Source: a virus
Virus record (IMG/VR): IMGVR_UViG_3300025436_000002
Location: 106,201-170,200 of that record
DNA: 64,000 nt
Direction: 5' to 3' (one strand)
Under the pieces are notes generated by a model that saw only the letters and a list, made by a program, of their open reading frames with translations, did no database searches and was not told the DNA's origin. Positions within the stretch are counted from its first letter, which is position 1, and the number at the start of each line of letters is the position of its first letter. Below, one piece after another: positions 15,642-23,248 of the stretch. Made by a program: the position numbers and the translations under genes.

Positions 15642-15826
15642 GGGATATAAATAGAATACCTAGAATACTTAAAAAATTAGAGGAGGTTTGGACAGCTTCT
15701 CCAGATTTGAGATTATTTCAACTACTGACATGGGTTGTTCGAGACTACAGAGGTGACTTATTCTACCTTGAAGACGACGTTGTAGAGGACAACCTTAATG
15801 AAGAGAAGATACGGAGGCAAGTATGA
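15638..15826 (+). CDS. Small hypothetical protein
   Basis: 62 aa, ATGA-coupled to the tail-only ORF. Helical (RDINRIPRILKKLEEVW) with an acidic C-terminus. No tail. The stop overlaps the next ATG. Confidence 0.6.
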   Translation: MRDINRIPRILKKLEEVWTASPDLRLFQLLTWVVRDYRGDLFYLEDDVVEDNLNEEKIRRQV

Positions 15827-16089
15827 GTTTATCTAAAGAATTCTTCATACAACTTAAAATTAACTTCGACGAAGTCTTTGGAGGTACTAGTCTCCTAGAC
15901 ATGGAACATATGATACATAGTGCGGGTACTATGGGTTTTGACAGGGCTCTTCTAAAGACTTGTAAAGAATTCAATGTGATGTCAACTTACCAAGAGTTTG
16001 AAGGTATGGATTGGTATGAGTATGATGTATCATGTTCTCTTCTAGTCGATGAAGTGGCTAATGCTTTGGAGAGAATACATGAAAGCTAA
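15823..16089 (+). CDS. Small hypothetical protein
   Basis: 88 aa, mostly helical (EFFIQLKINFDEVFGG; VDEVANALERIHES). No Cys cluster or tail. Overlaps the next gene by 11 nt; the last codons carry its SD (GGAGAG). Function unknown. Confidence 0.62.
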   Translation: MSLSKEFFIQLKINFDEVFGGTSLLDMEHMIHSAGTMGFDRALLKTCKEFNVMSTYQEFEGMDWYEYDVSCSLLVDEVANALERIHES

Positions 16090-16366
16090 AAGAGGAAATA
16101 GTGTTTATTTTAATGTTCAAGATATTAACTTTATTCTTATGGAGGAGGGACGTATACTATATGAGTATGTATGGAAAAACAATAATCTCTATGTTAGACA
16201 TAGGGATATGGAAGTTCACCTCATAGGTAACAAGTTGGGTTCTTCTTTAAGAGAGGTGGTAGCTTACTTTAAAGGAAAACATGCGGAGATATATCCGAAT
16301 CTCTTATTTTCAGATGATAAGATTCATATAGATAAATTGTTGGTGATAGAAGAGTTATTAAAATAG
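16079..16366 (+). CDS. YLM-tail family protein, divergent
   Basis: 95 aa from ATG 16079, chosen over 16049 for its SD spacing. Core ILYEYVWKNNNLYVRH, tail IDKLLVIEELLK (YLM changed to LLV). The stop is TAG and the next gene is 10 nt away, so the tail is kept without overlap. Confidence 0.66.
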   Translation: MKAKRGNSVYFNVQDINFILMEEGRILYEYVWKNNNLYVRHRDMEVHLIGNKLGSSLREVVAYFKGKHAEIYPNLLFSDDKIHIDKLLVIEELLK

Positions 16367-16376
16367 AGGAGGTCGT

Positions 16377-16865
16377 TTGGGTAAACTAAGTTATAGGTTA
16401 GAAGGAACCGTGTTAGTAACTACAGAAACTTTCGGATTCTCGACCAGAAGTGAATATTGTGATCTGGCTACATGGGAGACGTTTGAGATTGATAAGATGG
16501 GAGCTAGATTTTTGGTAACATCTTTAAAGTTTGAAGACAGGGGAGGTTACTTAGATAAGGTAGTCCAAGCTAGGGATCAGCTTGCCAAAGAACTCATGTA
16601 CGGAGAAGTTGTTTGGAAGAGTGCTAAAGAACAAGAAGCTCACCACTCTAAATGTGATAGAAGAAACAAGGAGCTTGAATACTTTAAAGAGGACTTAGCC
16701 CATGATGCGGGAGTCCCTTCTGAGGAAGAAAAAATTGATGCCGTTAACCGAAAGGCTGTAGAATTAGATTGTAAATATGAAATTTATGGGTATAGGTTTG
16801 TACTCGGAAAACCTTTTCACAACACTAAAAAAGGTAGAGACAACATAAATAGATTATTTAATTAG
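16377..16865 (+). CDS. Conserved phage protein, paralogue of the gene at 2388
   Basis: 162 aa, TTG start after aggaggtcg. Same layout as 2388-2864: a beta-rich N-terminus (LSYRLEGTVLVTTET), a charged coiled-coil middle, and a C-terminal DCKYEIYGYRFVLGKPFHNT. Both copies lie next to tail-family operons. Function unknown. Confidence 0.75.
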   Translation: MGKLSYRLEGTVLVTTETFGFSTRSEYCDLATWETFEIDKMGARFLVTSLKFEDRGGYLDKVVQARDQLAKELMYGEVVWKSAKEQEAHHSKCDRRNKELEYFKEDLAHDAGVPSEEEKIDAVNRKAVELDCKYEIYGYRFVLGKPFHNTKKGRDNINRLFN

Positions 16866-16877
16866 GAGGTACGGTAT

Positions 16878-17042
16878 ATGGTCACACTACTGCTTATTAT
16901 AGCATTTAGCTCTCTAACTTTTAAAGGTCTAACCTTATCTATTTTATTTACATGGTTAAACCTACATCCATTTGTTACCTTATTTCTTATAGGAGAAATC
17001 ACTAGGGATGTGATTAAACTCGGGAGTAATAAGATTGGATAA
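16878..17042 (+). CDS. Tiny membrane protein
   Basis: 54 aa from ATG 16878 with SD aggaggtacgg. Two hydrophobic stretches: VTLLLIIAFSSLTF and HPFVTLFLIGE. The C-terminus is basic (ITRDVIKLGSNKIG). Could be holin-like in size, but there is no lysis gene next to it. Confidence 0.58.
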   Translation: MVTLLLIIAFSSLTFKGLTLSILFTWLNLHPFVTLFLIGEITRDVIKLGSNKIG

Positions 17043-17174
17043 GATCAACCTAAGGGTACTATTGGATGAGTGGGCTATGGAGCTTAAAGGAGACAGGGAT
17101 TAATAAAGCTCCAAGAGCTCGAGCAAAGATAGTAAGATACATACGAGTTGAGGAAAGTAACTCGCAATAATAAA

Positions 17175-17190
17175 GTTTATATTATATACA
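17175..17190 (+). promoter_or_regulatory. Late promoter motif
   Basis: GTTTATATTATATACA, 45 bp before the broken discoidin-like gene. The location before a virion-type gene fits the late class. Confidence 0.6.
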
Positions 17191-17233
17191 GATTGCCTCT
17201 CATGGGGGGGTAACATTGTACGGAGAATATATA

Positions 17234-17721
17234 ATGTCAGATTAAAATTTAGTTCCAGTAATGACAAGTAGTACGGCTCCTAGTGGAGTAGCTAGTGCAA
17301 GTAGCGTGTATAGTTCTTCTTTTGCTGCATGGTATTCCTTTGATAACAATGTTAATACTTATTGGAGAAGTCTTTCTACCGTAAATAATAAATGGCTTCA
17401 ATATCAATTGACTAGCCAGAAGACGTTAACGGGTTATGCCATAACTGGGTACAATTCCTCCCACAATCCAGCATCATGGACTTTAAAAGGAAGTAATGAT
17501 GGTATAGGCTGGATAACATTGGATACTCAAACAGGTCAGAATACAGATAGAGGAGAGAGTATAGTATTTCTGGGATTAACAACTATACGTACGTCAAACT
17601 TGATAATTTAGTAGCTACTAATGGAGATATAGTATGGATACGTGAATTTGAAATTCTAGGTACTGACTATATAGCCCCTCCCTCAATAATACCTCGAGTG
17701 GTAAACTATTGGTCAATTTAA
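17234..17721 (+). pseudogene. Broken discoidin-like tail protein
   Basis: The ATG at 17234 is followed by an in-frame TAA at codon 4; the rest (VPVMTSSTAPSGVA, WYSFDNNVNTYWRS, WTLKGSNDGIGW) aligns with the F5/8 type C-like proteins at 54053 and 54952. A second lesion near 17567-17571, apparently one lost T, shifts the frame; the other frame continues EFEILGTDY and ends SIIPRVVNYWSI, like the protein at 63119. An internal start at 17261 would give 116 aa with the wrong end. Probably an inactivated receptor-binding or decoration protein. Confidence 0.72.
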
Positions 17722-17741
17722 CATCCTAAGGAACCAAGATT

Positions 17742-17779
17742 AAAAGAGAGTTGTAAGACTCTCTTTTTGTATTTAAAAT
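17742..17779 (+). terminator. Terminator, with a possible promoter in the same DNA
   Basis: AAAAGAGAGT (17742-17751) pairs with ACTCTCTTTT (17758-17767) around TGTAAG. As in the composite elements, TTGTAA (17751-17756) is 17 bp from a -10-like TAAAAT (17774-17779), so it may double as a weak promoter. Confidence 0.72.
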
Positions 17780-17830
17780 GGAATTACTCATCCTACTGTA
17801 AAGAAAACTTAACATTTTAAAGTCTAAGGC

Positions 17831-17859
17831 TTGACAAATTAAAGAGGATAGTTTATACT
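17831..17859 (+). promoter_or_regulatory. Sigma70-type promoter
   Basis: -35 TTGACA (17831-17836), 17-bp spacer, -10 TATACT (17854-17859): the strongest match in the window. About 140 bp of non-coding DNA and a terminator follow, so it probably drives a small RNA. Confidence 0.72.
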
Positions 17860-17865
17860 AAATAC

Positions 17866-18008
17866 ATAAAGACAAGTATTTTATAACGAATGTAGGTTGT
17901 ATCATGAAAGGAAGGAAACGTATGTAGCTTAGGCTATACTAAATAGCATCTAGTGGACTATATTATATTTAAGAATGGTGCTACTCCTTCGTGGGTGGTG
18001 CCATTTTT
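17866..18008 (+). ncRNA. Candidate small RNA
   Basis: The stretch between the 17831 promoter and a hairpin at 17975-18008 has no convincing ORF. The hairpin (ATGGTGC.ACTCC, UUCG-type loop, GGGTGGTGCCAT, then five T) is a GC-rich terminator. An internal stem-loop around GTAGCttagGCTATAC is possible. A seven-codon ORF (MKGRKRM) is present but has no good SD. RNA status is inferred from promoter and terminator only. Confidence 0.45.
17975..18008 (+). terminator. GC-rich hairpin terminator
   Basis: Thirteen-pair stem with several G-T wobbles closed by a ttcg loop, followed by TTTTT. It ends the candidate small RNA, 20 bp before the next gene. Confidence 0.65.
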
Positions 18009-18027
18009 GTTAACTTAGGGGTTGCAC

Positions 18028-18327
18028 ATGGAAAAAGATTATTTAGTTTTAATACTTATAGGGAATAACTATTTTTGTTACTATTATGACAAATCTAACT
18101 TTGAAGATAAGATATATCAAGACAGCAATTTTACTAGAATTTCTAATAGAAGTCAAGATTTCTTCATGAGGACTGATGATAGGATTTTAGCTCTGTCGGT
18201 TATATTCACCCACCATCAATTAGATATGATAGGTAAACGAGACTTCCCTAAAAAAGAAAAAGTTACCATTGTAACAGACCGTAATGAATTCGATAAGTAT
18301 TTAATGATATTTGAGTTACTTAAATAA
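18028..18327 (+). CDS. YLM-tail family protein
   Basis: 99 aa from ATG 18028 (SD taggggttg). Begins EKDYLVLILIGNN, core YFCYYYDKSNF, a Lys-rich segment, then VTDRNEFDKYLMIFELLK. Stands alone after the candidate RNA and before a promoter. Confidence 0.72.
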   Translation: MEKDYLVLILIGNNYFCYYYDKSNFEDKIYQDSNFTRISNRSQDFFMRTDDRILALSVIFTHHQLDMIGKRDFPKKEKVTIVTDRNEFDKYLMIFELLK

Positions 18328-18342
18328 AACTTAACATTACTC

Positions 18343-18371
18343 TTGACAAACCACTCAGGTTCTGGTATTCT
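18343..18371 (+). promoter_or_regulatory. Sigma70-type promoter
   Basis: -35 TTGACA (18343-18348), 17 bp, -10 TATTCT (18366-18371), 20 bp before the start at 18392. TTAACA lies 12 bp upstream of the -35. Confidence 0.7.
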
Positions 18372-18391
18372 TATTAAATAATGAGGTATCT

Positions 18392-18637
18392 ATGAAAGAA
18401 TATATAGCTGAATATTCAACAAATAGGCATATAAGAAGATACTATGTTCGAGAAGGGGAGTTATTCTACAATTTATATAGTCCTTTCTCAGACGGTAGCG
18501 AAGAGAAAAAAGACGTATACAATAACAGTGTTCATGCTCTATCCATTGGGATGTATTTTGTAAACGCATCTAAACTAGTAATACTAAATCAAGGTCTTGT
18601 TGATAAGTATCTTATGCTGGAGGAACTAATGCGGTGA
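18392..18637 (+). CDS. YLM-tail family protein
   Basis: 81 aa, SD atgaggtatct. Begins KEYIAEYSTNRHI, core RRYYVREGELFYNLY, tail VDKYLMLEELMR. First gene of the operon that carries the Myb-like gene. Overlaps the next start as GTGA. Confidence 0.73.
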   Translation: MKEYIAEYSTNRHIRRYYVREGELFYNLYSPFSDGSEEKKDVYNNSVHALSIGMYFVNASKLVILNQGLVDKYLMLEELMR

Positions 18638-18960
18638 GAGAGTACCCTGAAAAGAAAGAGACTGGCTTTGTCGAACAACACGTTTTTATGTGTCTCCATA
18701 ACCCAAATAGACTCCCTGAATATTATCATAAACCAGTAGAGTCCAAGTTTTATATATCTGAAGGACAGAGTTATTACTATTTATTTCAAAATCAATCTTT
18801 GAAGTTTTATACCTCCAATTCAGGCCTCTTAATAAAAGTTCACCACGGCAACCCCCAGAAATCCTTAAACCATTTTAAATATAATAGACTAAACTACGAT
18901 ATAATTACTAATAAAAAAGAAATAAGAAAACACTTAATGATGAAGGAGTTATTGAAATGA
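18634..18960 (+). CDS. YLM-tail family protein
   Basis: 108 aa, GTG start. Core KFYISEGQSYYYLF, ending DIITNKKEIRKHLMMKELLK. The final codons supply the SD of the Myb-like gene, so a host-interaction cassette is coupled to a DNA-binding gene. Confidence 0.73.
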   Translation: MREYPEKKETGFVEQHVFMCLHNPNRLPEYYHKPVESKFYISEGQSYYYLFQNQSLKFYTSNSGLLIKVHHGNPQKSLNHFKYNRLNYDIITNKKEIRKHLMMKELLK

Positions 18961-19679
18961 AAAGATGGACTAAAGAAGAAACAGGATTGCTTAAACAAAA
19001 CATGGATGCTACACTGTTAAATTTAAAACAACTACTACCTGACAGAACCGAAGACATGATTATTGAGAAAATTAAAGTGCTCTATCGTCAAGTTGCCTTT
19101 GATAGATGGAACGAAGACGAGTTAAACATCATTAGAGCCAATCCTAATAGATCAGTATTTGAACTACTCAAGCTATTGCCTAATAGAACTTTTAGTGCTA
19201 TTGTGTCAAAGAGGGCTGAGATACGTGGAACTATGGGAGTATCCCGAGATAACAGAGTTGCATGGAGTACTGAAGATATATCTCAATTAAAATATCTCAA
19301 ATCAGAAGGTTACACGAATTACGAGATAGCCTTAACTTTAGGTAGACCTTTAAATTCAGTCATTGGAAGATTATCTACTGAGAGTCTGATGACTCGAAAA
19401 TCAAGGGGACATGCTTGGACACCTAAAGAACTTGAACTTGTACGGGAGAAGGTGGCTGGGAAAGTATCTATCGAAGCTATAGGTAGAGAGTTAAATTTAC
19501 CAACTAATAAAGTCTTCCAGAAAGCAATACACCTAGGATTTAGATCAGCTGAGATAGTAACAGCTAGTAGTCATACTCGTAAAGAGGCTTCAGTCCTTAG
19601 AGAACAGATAAAAGAACTAACCCGTAGAATAAAGATACAGGATAAGACTATAATTAAATTATCTAAAAAACAGGTTTAG
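18957..19679 (+). CDS. Myb/SANT-like DNA-binding protein with four repeats
   Basis: 240 aa. Four tandem helical units each begin with a Trp: RWTKEETGLL (3-), RWNEDELNII (50-), AWSTEDISQL (103-) and AWTPKELELV (153-), each followed about 25 residues later by a recognition-helix-like segment (NRTFSAIVSKRAEI; GRPLNSVIGRLSTE). The C-terminus (about 205-240) is a basic coiled coil that may dimerise. The pattern matches SANT/Myb or GcrA-like modules; the target sequence is unknown. A transcription regulator or DNA-organising protein is likely. Confidence 0.72.
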   Translation: MKRWTKEETGLLKQNMDATLLNLKQLLPDRTEDMIIEKIKVLYRQVAFDRWNEDELNIIRANPNRSVFELLKLLPNRTFSAIVSKRAEIRGTMGVSRDNRVAWSTEDISQLKYLKSEGYTNYEIALTLGRPLNSVIGRLSTESLMTRKSRGHAWTPKELELVREKVAGKVSIEAIGRELNLPTNKVFQKAIHLGFRSAEIVTASSHTRKEASVLREQIKELTRRIKIQDKTIIKLSKKQV

Positions 19680-19682
19680 GTA

Positions 19683-19711
19683 TTGACATTTAAGATAACA
19701 TCCTTTATACC
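19683..19711 (+). promoter_or_regulatory. Sigma70-type promoter
   Basis: -35 TTGACA (19683-19688), 17 bp, -10 TATACC (19706-19711); starts right after the Myb-like gene and precedes 19746 by 35 bp. Likely drives the RNA-ligase operon. Confidence 0.7.
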
Positions 19712-19745
19712 GTGAGTATGTAGTAGACGATTAAGGAGATAAACC

Positions 19746-20126
19746 ATGAAATGTGAATTTTGTCATATACCTTTAGCTAACGAACCAACCCTTCAAGAGT
19801 ATTTCTACCAAAAGAAGAGAGAGTTCGTTCCAACTCTTCCGACTCTATTTGATGAGTGCCAAATAGAGATAGAACAAAAGTGTATTTGTCCTAAGTGTTT
19901 TATGGCAGGTAGAATCCAACCTGAAGATATATTTATTCAGACTTTTGGATTTGCCCAAAGTGACGTTACCTATGAGTCTATAAAAGAAAAAGTACTTACA
20001 GAAGTTAAGGATAGAATTAAATCAATGGGAGAAACTCAAAAACTTTTAAAGAGAGAGATTGACATATATAAAAAATATCTAATTCCTAAGAAAGAGAAGA
20101 AGACTAAGAAGGTAAAAGGTGTTTAA
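19746..20126 (+). CDS. Zinc-knuckle and helix protein
   Basis: 126 aa, SD aaggagataaacc. CEFC (3-6) pairs with CICPKC (46-51) to form a probable zinc site; the C-terminal half is a long Lys/Glu helix ending in a basic cluster (KKEKKTKKVKG). Possibly nucleic-acid binding. Confidence 0.65.
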   Translation: MKCEFCHIPLANEPTLQEYFYQKKREFVPTLPTLFDECQIEIEQKCICPKCFMAGRIQPEDIFIQTFGFAQSDVTYESIKEKVLTEVKDRIKSMGETQKLLKREIDIYKKYLIPKKEKKTKKVKGV

Positions 20127-20358
20127 TGTGGAAGATTTCACAGCTAGGCAGGTATACGAAATAGCTTATAAACTACGAAGGCTTCCAGAGTGTACTGAGA
20201 AAATGCTTGATAGAAAAATAAAACCTTCAAAGCTTAACTCATGTAAGTGTGTAGTTTGTGATGTTATATTTATGTATACATCTGATCGAAAAAAGACTTG
20301 CTCAGTTAAACGTGGGGACGTATATACTGAAAGATTAGAGTCTGGGTTTTATGGATAG
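20119..20358 (+). CDS. Small Cys-containing protein
   Basis: 79 aa, GTG start overlapping the previous gene by 8 nt. Helical N-terminus (DFTARQVYEIAYKLRRL); C-terminal CKCVVC and a later Cys suggest a zinc knuckle. Overlaps the next ATG. Confidence 0.6.
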   Translation: MFNVEDFTARQVYEIAYKLRRLPECTEKMLDRKIKPSKLNSCKCVVCDVIFMYTSDRKKTCSVKRGDVYTERLESGFYG

Positions 20359-20584
20359 AGAGTACGTTGCTCTATCCGTAGGAAAGGAATATGGAACTAT
20401 ATCTTTGAAGTTCTTCTTTAAGGATGGAAGGCTTTATCATGAGACTAGGGCAGGCTCTACTCAGATGAGTCATCTTAGAACTTTAAGAGGTTTGCGTAAC
20501 GCATATAAAGGTGCATTGTATGTAGAAATAGTGACTGGCAAAGAAGTTGCTAAGTACTTGATGTTAGAGGAACTTAAGAAATGA
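20351..20584 (+). CDS. YLM-tail family protein
   Basis: 77 aa, first of a tandem pair: DREYVALSVGKEYGTISLKF, then FFKDGRLYHET, tail VAKYLMLEELKK. It shares the whole N-terminal pattern with the next gene, evidence of recent duplication. Confidence 0.76.
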   Translation: MDREYVALSVGKEYGTISLKFFFKDGRLYHETRAGSTQMSHLRTLRGLRNAYKGALYVEIVTGKEVAKYLMLEELKK

Positions 20585-20817
20585 TAAAAGAGTATGTAGC
20601 ACTTTCCGTAGACAAAACTTGTAATTTTATCAATCTAAAATATTTTTTTAAGGACGGAGTTCTCTATTGCGAAACATATAAAAAGTACAGCATGATGATT
20701 AGTCAACATAAATCTTTGGAAGAACTTATTGAGGGGTTTACACACTCTAAATCAAATAAACTCATAGTGGGTAGGGAAATGGGTAAGTATCTTATGATAC
20801 TAGAGTTAATGAAATAA
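20581..20817 (+). CDS. YLM-tail family protein
   Basis: 78 aa, second of the tandem pair: IKEYVALSVDKTCNFINLKY, FFKDGVLYCET, tail MGKYLMILELMK. The stop is TAA, 10 nt before the RNA ligase start. The pair gives the clearest view of the conserved core and tail with a variable middle. Confidence 0.76.
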   Translation: MIKEYVALSVDKTCNFINLKYFFKDGVLYCETYKKYSMMISQHKSLEELIEGFTHSKSNKLIVGREMGKYLMILELMK

Positions 20818-20827
20818 GGAGATAAAC

Positions 20828-22000
20828 ATGGGAACTGAAATTAAAAGATCATTGGCAAGTATACAAGAGATACTAGACATTCAACCTATATACGGTGCTG
20901 ACATGATAGAAGTAGCAACAGTACTCGGCTGGAATGTTGTAGTAAAGAAAGGAGAGTTTAAAGTCTCTGACAAAGTTGCATACTTTGAAATAGACTCATG
21001 GATTCCAAATAGGGTTGCTCCCTTCCTTACAAAAGAGGGTAAAGAACCCAGTGTATACGAAAATACTAGAGGAGAGAGACTCAGGACTATTAAACTACGC
21101 AAACAGATAAGTCAAGGCTTGATACTCCCATTAGCAAATGTAGGAATGTTTGAACCTATAATAGGTGAGAAGTTACAAGTAGGTTTAGATATAACAGATA
21201 AACTTGGAATTAAACTCTATGAGAAAGAAGTAAAGACTTTCGTAGGAGGAGTCGCTGTAAGCACGGGTAAGTCGTTCCCTTCATTCATACCTAAGACCGA
21301 TCAAGCTCGTGTACAAAACATTTATAATAAATACTCAGAATCCTATGCTGAAGAGACCTTTGAAGAGAGCTTAAAAATGGATGGAAGTTCATGCACAATC
21401 TACTATAAAAGTGGAGTATTCGGAGTTTGTAGCAGAAATGTAGACTTAGAAGATCCAGATAGAGTTATCCCCGTAAGTAAGTTTAAAATATTTCTTAATA
21501 AAATACTTCCTTTCATCTTTAAAAAACCAGTTCAATTTAAAGTAGCTCCTAATAATTTCTGGAAAATAGCTAAGGAAGAAAGACTTCATGAAATACTTCC
21601 TCAAATTTGTAATATGGCTGGAGAAGACTATGCTATCCAAGGGGAACTTGTCGGAGACGGTATAAATGGGAATAGAGATAAGTTTAAAGGTCACTTCCTG
21701 TATGTCTTTGATATCTTTAATATAACTACTGGAAAGTACATGCTCCCAGCTGAACGAAGATCTCTTATAAATAATCTAAATATCACTTTTGGATGTACTC
21801 TAAAACATGTTCCTATAACAAACGAGTCCATTCAACCCTTTAAATTCTCCCTAAACGGGTTATTAATTGAGGCAGGAGGTTCTGCACTAAATACTAAAAA
21901 TAGGGAGGGAGTTGTTTACAAATCCAATAGATATATCGATGGAAATATCTTCTCTTTTAAAGTTATAAATAATAAGTACTTGCTTGAGGAGGAGGATTAA
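20828..22000 (+). CDS. RNA ligase, DRB0094-like (Rnl5 type)
   Basis: 390 aa, SD aaggagataaac. An N-terminal OB-like domain (1-110; ILDIQPIYGADMIEVATVLGW, KKGEFKVSD, YFEIDS) precedes a nucleotidyltransferase domain with motif I KMDGSS, adenylated Lys about K183, and C-terminal motifs EGVVYKS and FSFKVINNKYL. This order is that of Deinococcus-type RNA ligases, which seal 3'-OH/5'-PO4 RNA ends. Together with the HAD phosphatase at 24187 it could repair tRNAs cut by host defences (inference). Confidence 0.85.
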   Translation: MGTEIKRSLASIQEILDIQPIYGADMIEVATVLGWNVVVKKGEFKVSDKVAYFEIDSWIPNRVAPFLTKEGKEPSVYENTRGERLRTIKLRKQISQGLILPLANVGMFEPIIGEKLQVGLDITDKLGIKLYEKEVKTFVGGVAVSTGKSFPSFIPKTDQARVQNIYNKYSESYAEETFEESLKMDGSSCTIYYKSGVFGVCSRNVDLEDPDRVIPVSKFKIFLNKILPFIFKKPVQFKVAPNNFWKIAKEERLHEILPQICNMAGEDYAIQGELVGDGINGNRDKFKGHFLYVFDIFNITTGKYMLPAERRSLINNLNITFGCTLKHVPITNESIQPFKFSLNGLLIEAGGSALNTKNREGVVYKSNRYIDGNIFSFKVINNKYLLEEED

Positions 22001-22001
22001 C

Positions 22002-22244
22002 ATGGGTATCCTTAAAATAATTAAGAATTGGTTATTTCCTATTAAGAAAGTTAAAGTTTATAATAATACGTATACTATGTCTACATCCATGGCTAAAAGA
22101 CTTGACTTTAGAGGCATGCCTATAATGACATGTCATGTGTGCGGTAAAAAAACATATGAACATAACACAAAAACTTGGCTGAGGTACTGTTGGCAATGTG
22201 AAACTCAGCATGTAAAATATGATACCATGTCTAGATGGTGGTAA
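22002..22244 (+). CDS. Small zinc-finger protein
   Basis: 80 aa from ATG 22002. CHVC (45-48) and CWQC (69-72) form a probable zinc ribbon; the N-terminus is basic and aromatic (ILKIIKNWLFPIKKVKVY). It follows the RNA ligase directly. Nucleic-acid binding is plausible. Confidence 0.66.
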   Translation: MGILKIIKNWLFPIKKVKVYNNTYTMSTSMAKRLDFRGMPIMTCHVCGKKTYEHNTKTWLRYCWQCETQHVKYDTMSRWW

Positions 22245-22248
22245 GCAG

Positions 22249-22277
22249 TTGACAAACTTATAGACATGTGTCATAAT
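22249..22277 (+). promoter_or_regulatory. Sigma70-type promoter
   Basis: -35 TTGACA (22249-22254), 17 bp, -10 CATAAT (22272-22277). A short TGACA/TGTCA dyad spans it. The predicted start near 22284 lies after an ATG at 22266, which decides the methyltransferase start. Confidence 0.65.
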
Positions 22278-22298
22278 GTATTCAAAGGAGATAGCTAC

Positions 22299-22898
22299 TT
22301 GAAATTTAATATAATAACGGCAGATTGTCCATGGACATACTCTAATAAAAAGAATAACAATCCTAAAATGGGAGGCATTACTTATGATGTTATGAGTAAT
22401 GAAGATATTTGTAAAATTCCCGTAGGAGATCTAGCTGACAAAGATTGTCTTTTATTCATGTGGGCTACCATGCCTAAACTTCCAGAAGCTCTTGAAGTCA
22501 TGAAGGCTTGGGGTTTCAAGTATACAACTTGTCCAATCGTGTGGGTTAAGCTAAACCCTAAAGGTTCTATAACTAAGGACGGCAAAGATATAACTCTAGT
22601 TCGGGGGGTGTATAGTGGGATGGGACACTACACTAATGGAAATGCAGAAATACTGCTCATGGGTAAAAAAGGAACTCCTAAAAGATTCGAGAAGAATGTT
22701 AAACAGATTCAACTCCATGCTCGGGGGAAACATTCTGAAAAACCAAATGAAGTGTATGATGAAATTGTAAGATTTGCAGGGGACTTACCTCGAGTAGAAC
22801 TCTTTGCTAGGAAAGGTAGGGTAGGTTGGACGGCTCTTGGGGGAGACATTTCTGGAAACGACATAACTGAGGATATAAAGAGGATTATAAAAATATGA
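22299..22898 (+). CDS. MT-A70 family adenine methyltransferase
   Basis: 199 aa from TTG 22299: aaaggag lies 8 nt upstream and the promoter -10 overlaps the alternative ATG 22266. The start KFNIITADCPWTYSN contains DCPW, the family variant of the DPPW catalytic motif; MWATMPKLPEALEVMKAWGF and a C-terminal HSEKPNEVYDEIV with LPRVELFAR complete the MT-A70 pattern. It should make N6-methyladenine, most likely in phage DNA as protection from restriction. Confidence 0.85.
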   Translation: MKFNIITADCPWTYSNKKNNNPKMGGITYDVMSNEDICKIPVGDLADKDCLLFMWATMPKLPEALEVMKAWGFKYTTCPIVWVKLNPKGSITKDGKDITLVRGVYSGMGHYTNGNAEILLMGKKGTPKRFEKNVKQIQLHARGKHSEKPNEVYDEIVRFAGDLPRVELFARKGRVGWTALGGDISGNDITEDIKRIIKI

Positions 22899-23248
22899 CA
22901 ATGATACAAAGAATGAGCATTGAACAACTTAGAAAAGAGCTAGATCTTATAGACCAGTCTATTCGGGATAAGGAACTGCAACGTAAGGAAGTAGATAAGG
23001 AACTCTACATGAAAGTGTACGGCTTTGAGGTTGGGGATATCGTAGTATATGAAGGTATTGAAGGCGTTATAGGTTTCGTATCTGAAGGTACTCGGGTATC
23101 CCCCGTACTCTATAAAAGGAATAAAAACGGAGAGTTCTCTAAAAAATACACTATCGTCTGTATATGTAATTGGGGTAATCGTAGGGATGATTCATTTAAA
23201 GTTATAGGCAAACAATTATCTCTCATAGGAGTAGATTATGGAAATTGA
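22895..23248 (+). CDS. Coiled-coil and KOW-like protein
   Basis: 117 aa, ATGA-coupled to the methyltransferase. Residues 8-37 form a charged helix (EQLRKELDLIDQSIRDKELQ); residues 45-110 are beta-rich with VGDIVVYEGIEGVIGFV, resembling a small SH3-like barrel. Function unknown. Confidence 0.62.
   Translation: MTMIQRMSIEQLRKELDLIDQSIRDKELQRKEVDKELYMKVYGFEVGDIVVYEGIEGVIGFVSEGTRVSPVLYKRNKNGEFSKKYTIVCICNWGNRRDDSFKVIGKQLSLIGVDYGN

Noticed and set aside
16878-17042. Holin assignment for the 54-aa membrane protein
   Set aside because: Size and two helices fit, but many small membrane proteins here do too and it is far from the endolysin.
17035-17103. 22-codon ORF from TTG 17035
   Set aside because: Has a possible SD but is too short and shows no conservation that can be judged from this window; left out of the gene list.
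17955-17973. Late-promoter-like actatattatatttaag
   Set aside because: Lacks TTTATATT, and a terminator hairpin begins within a few bases, so a transcript from it would end at once.
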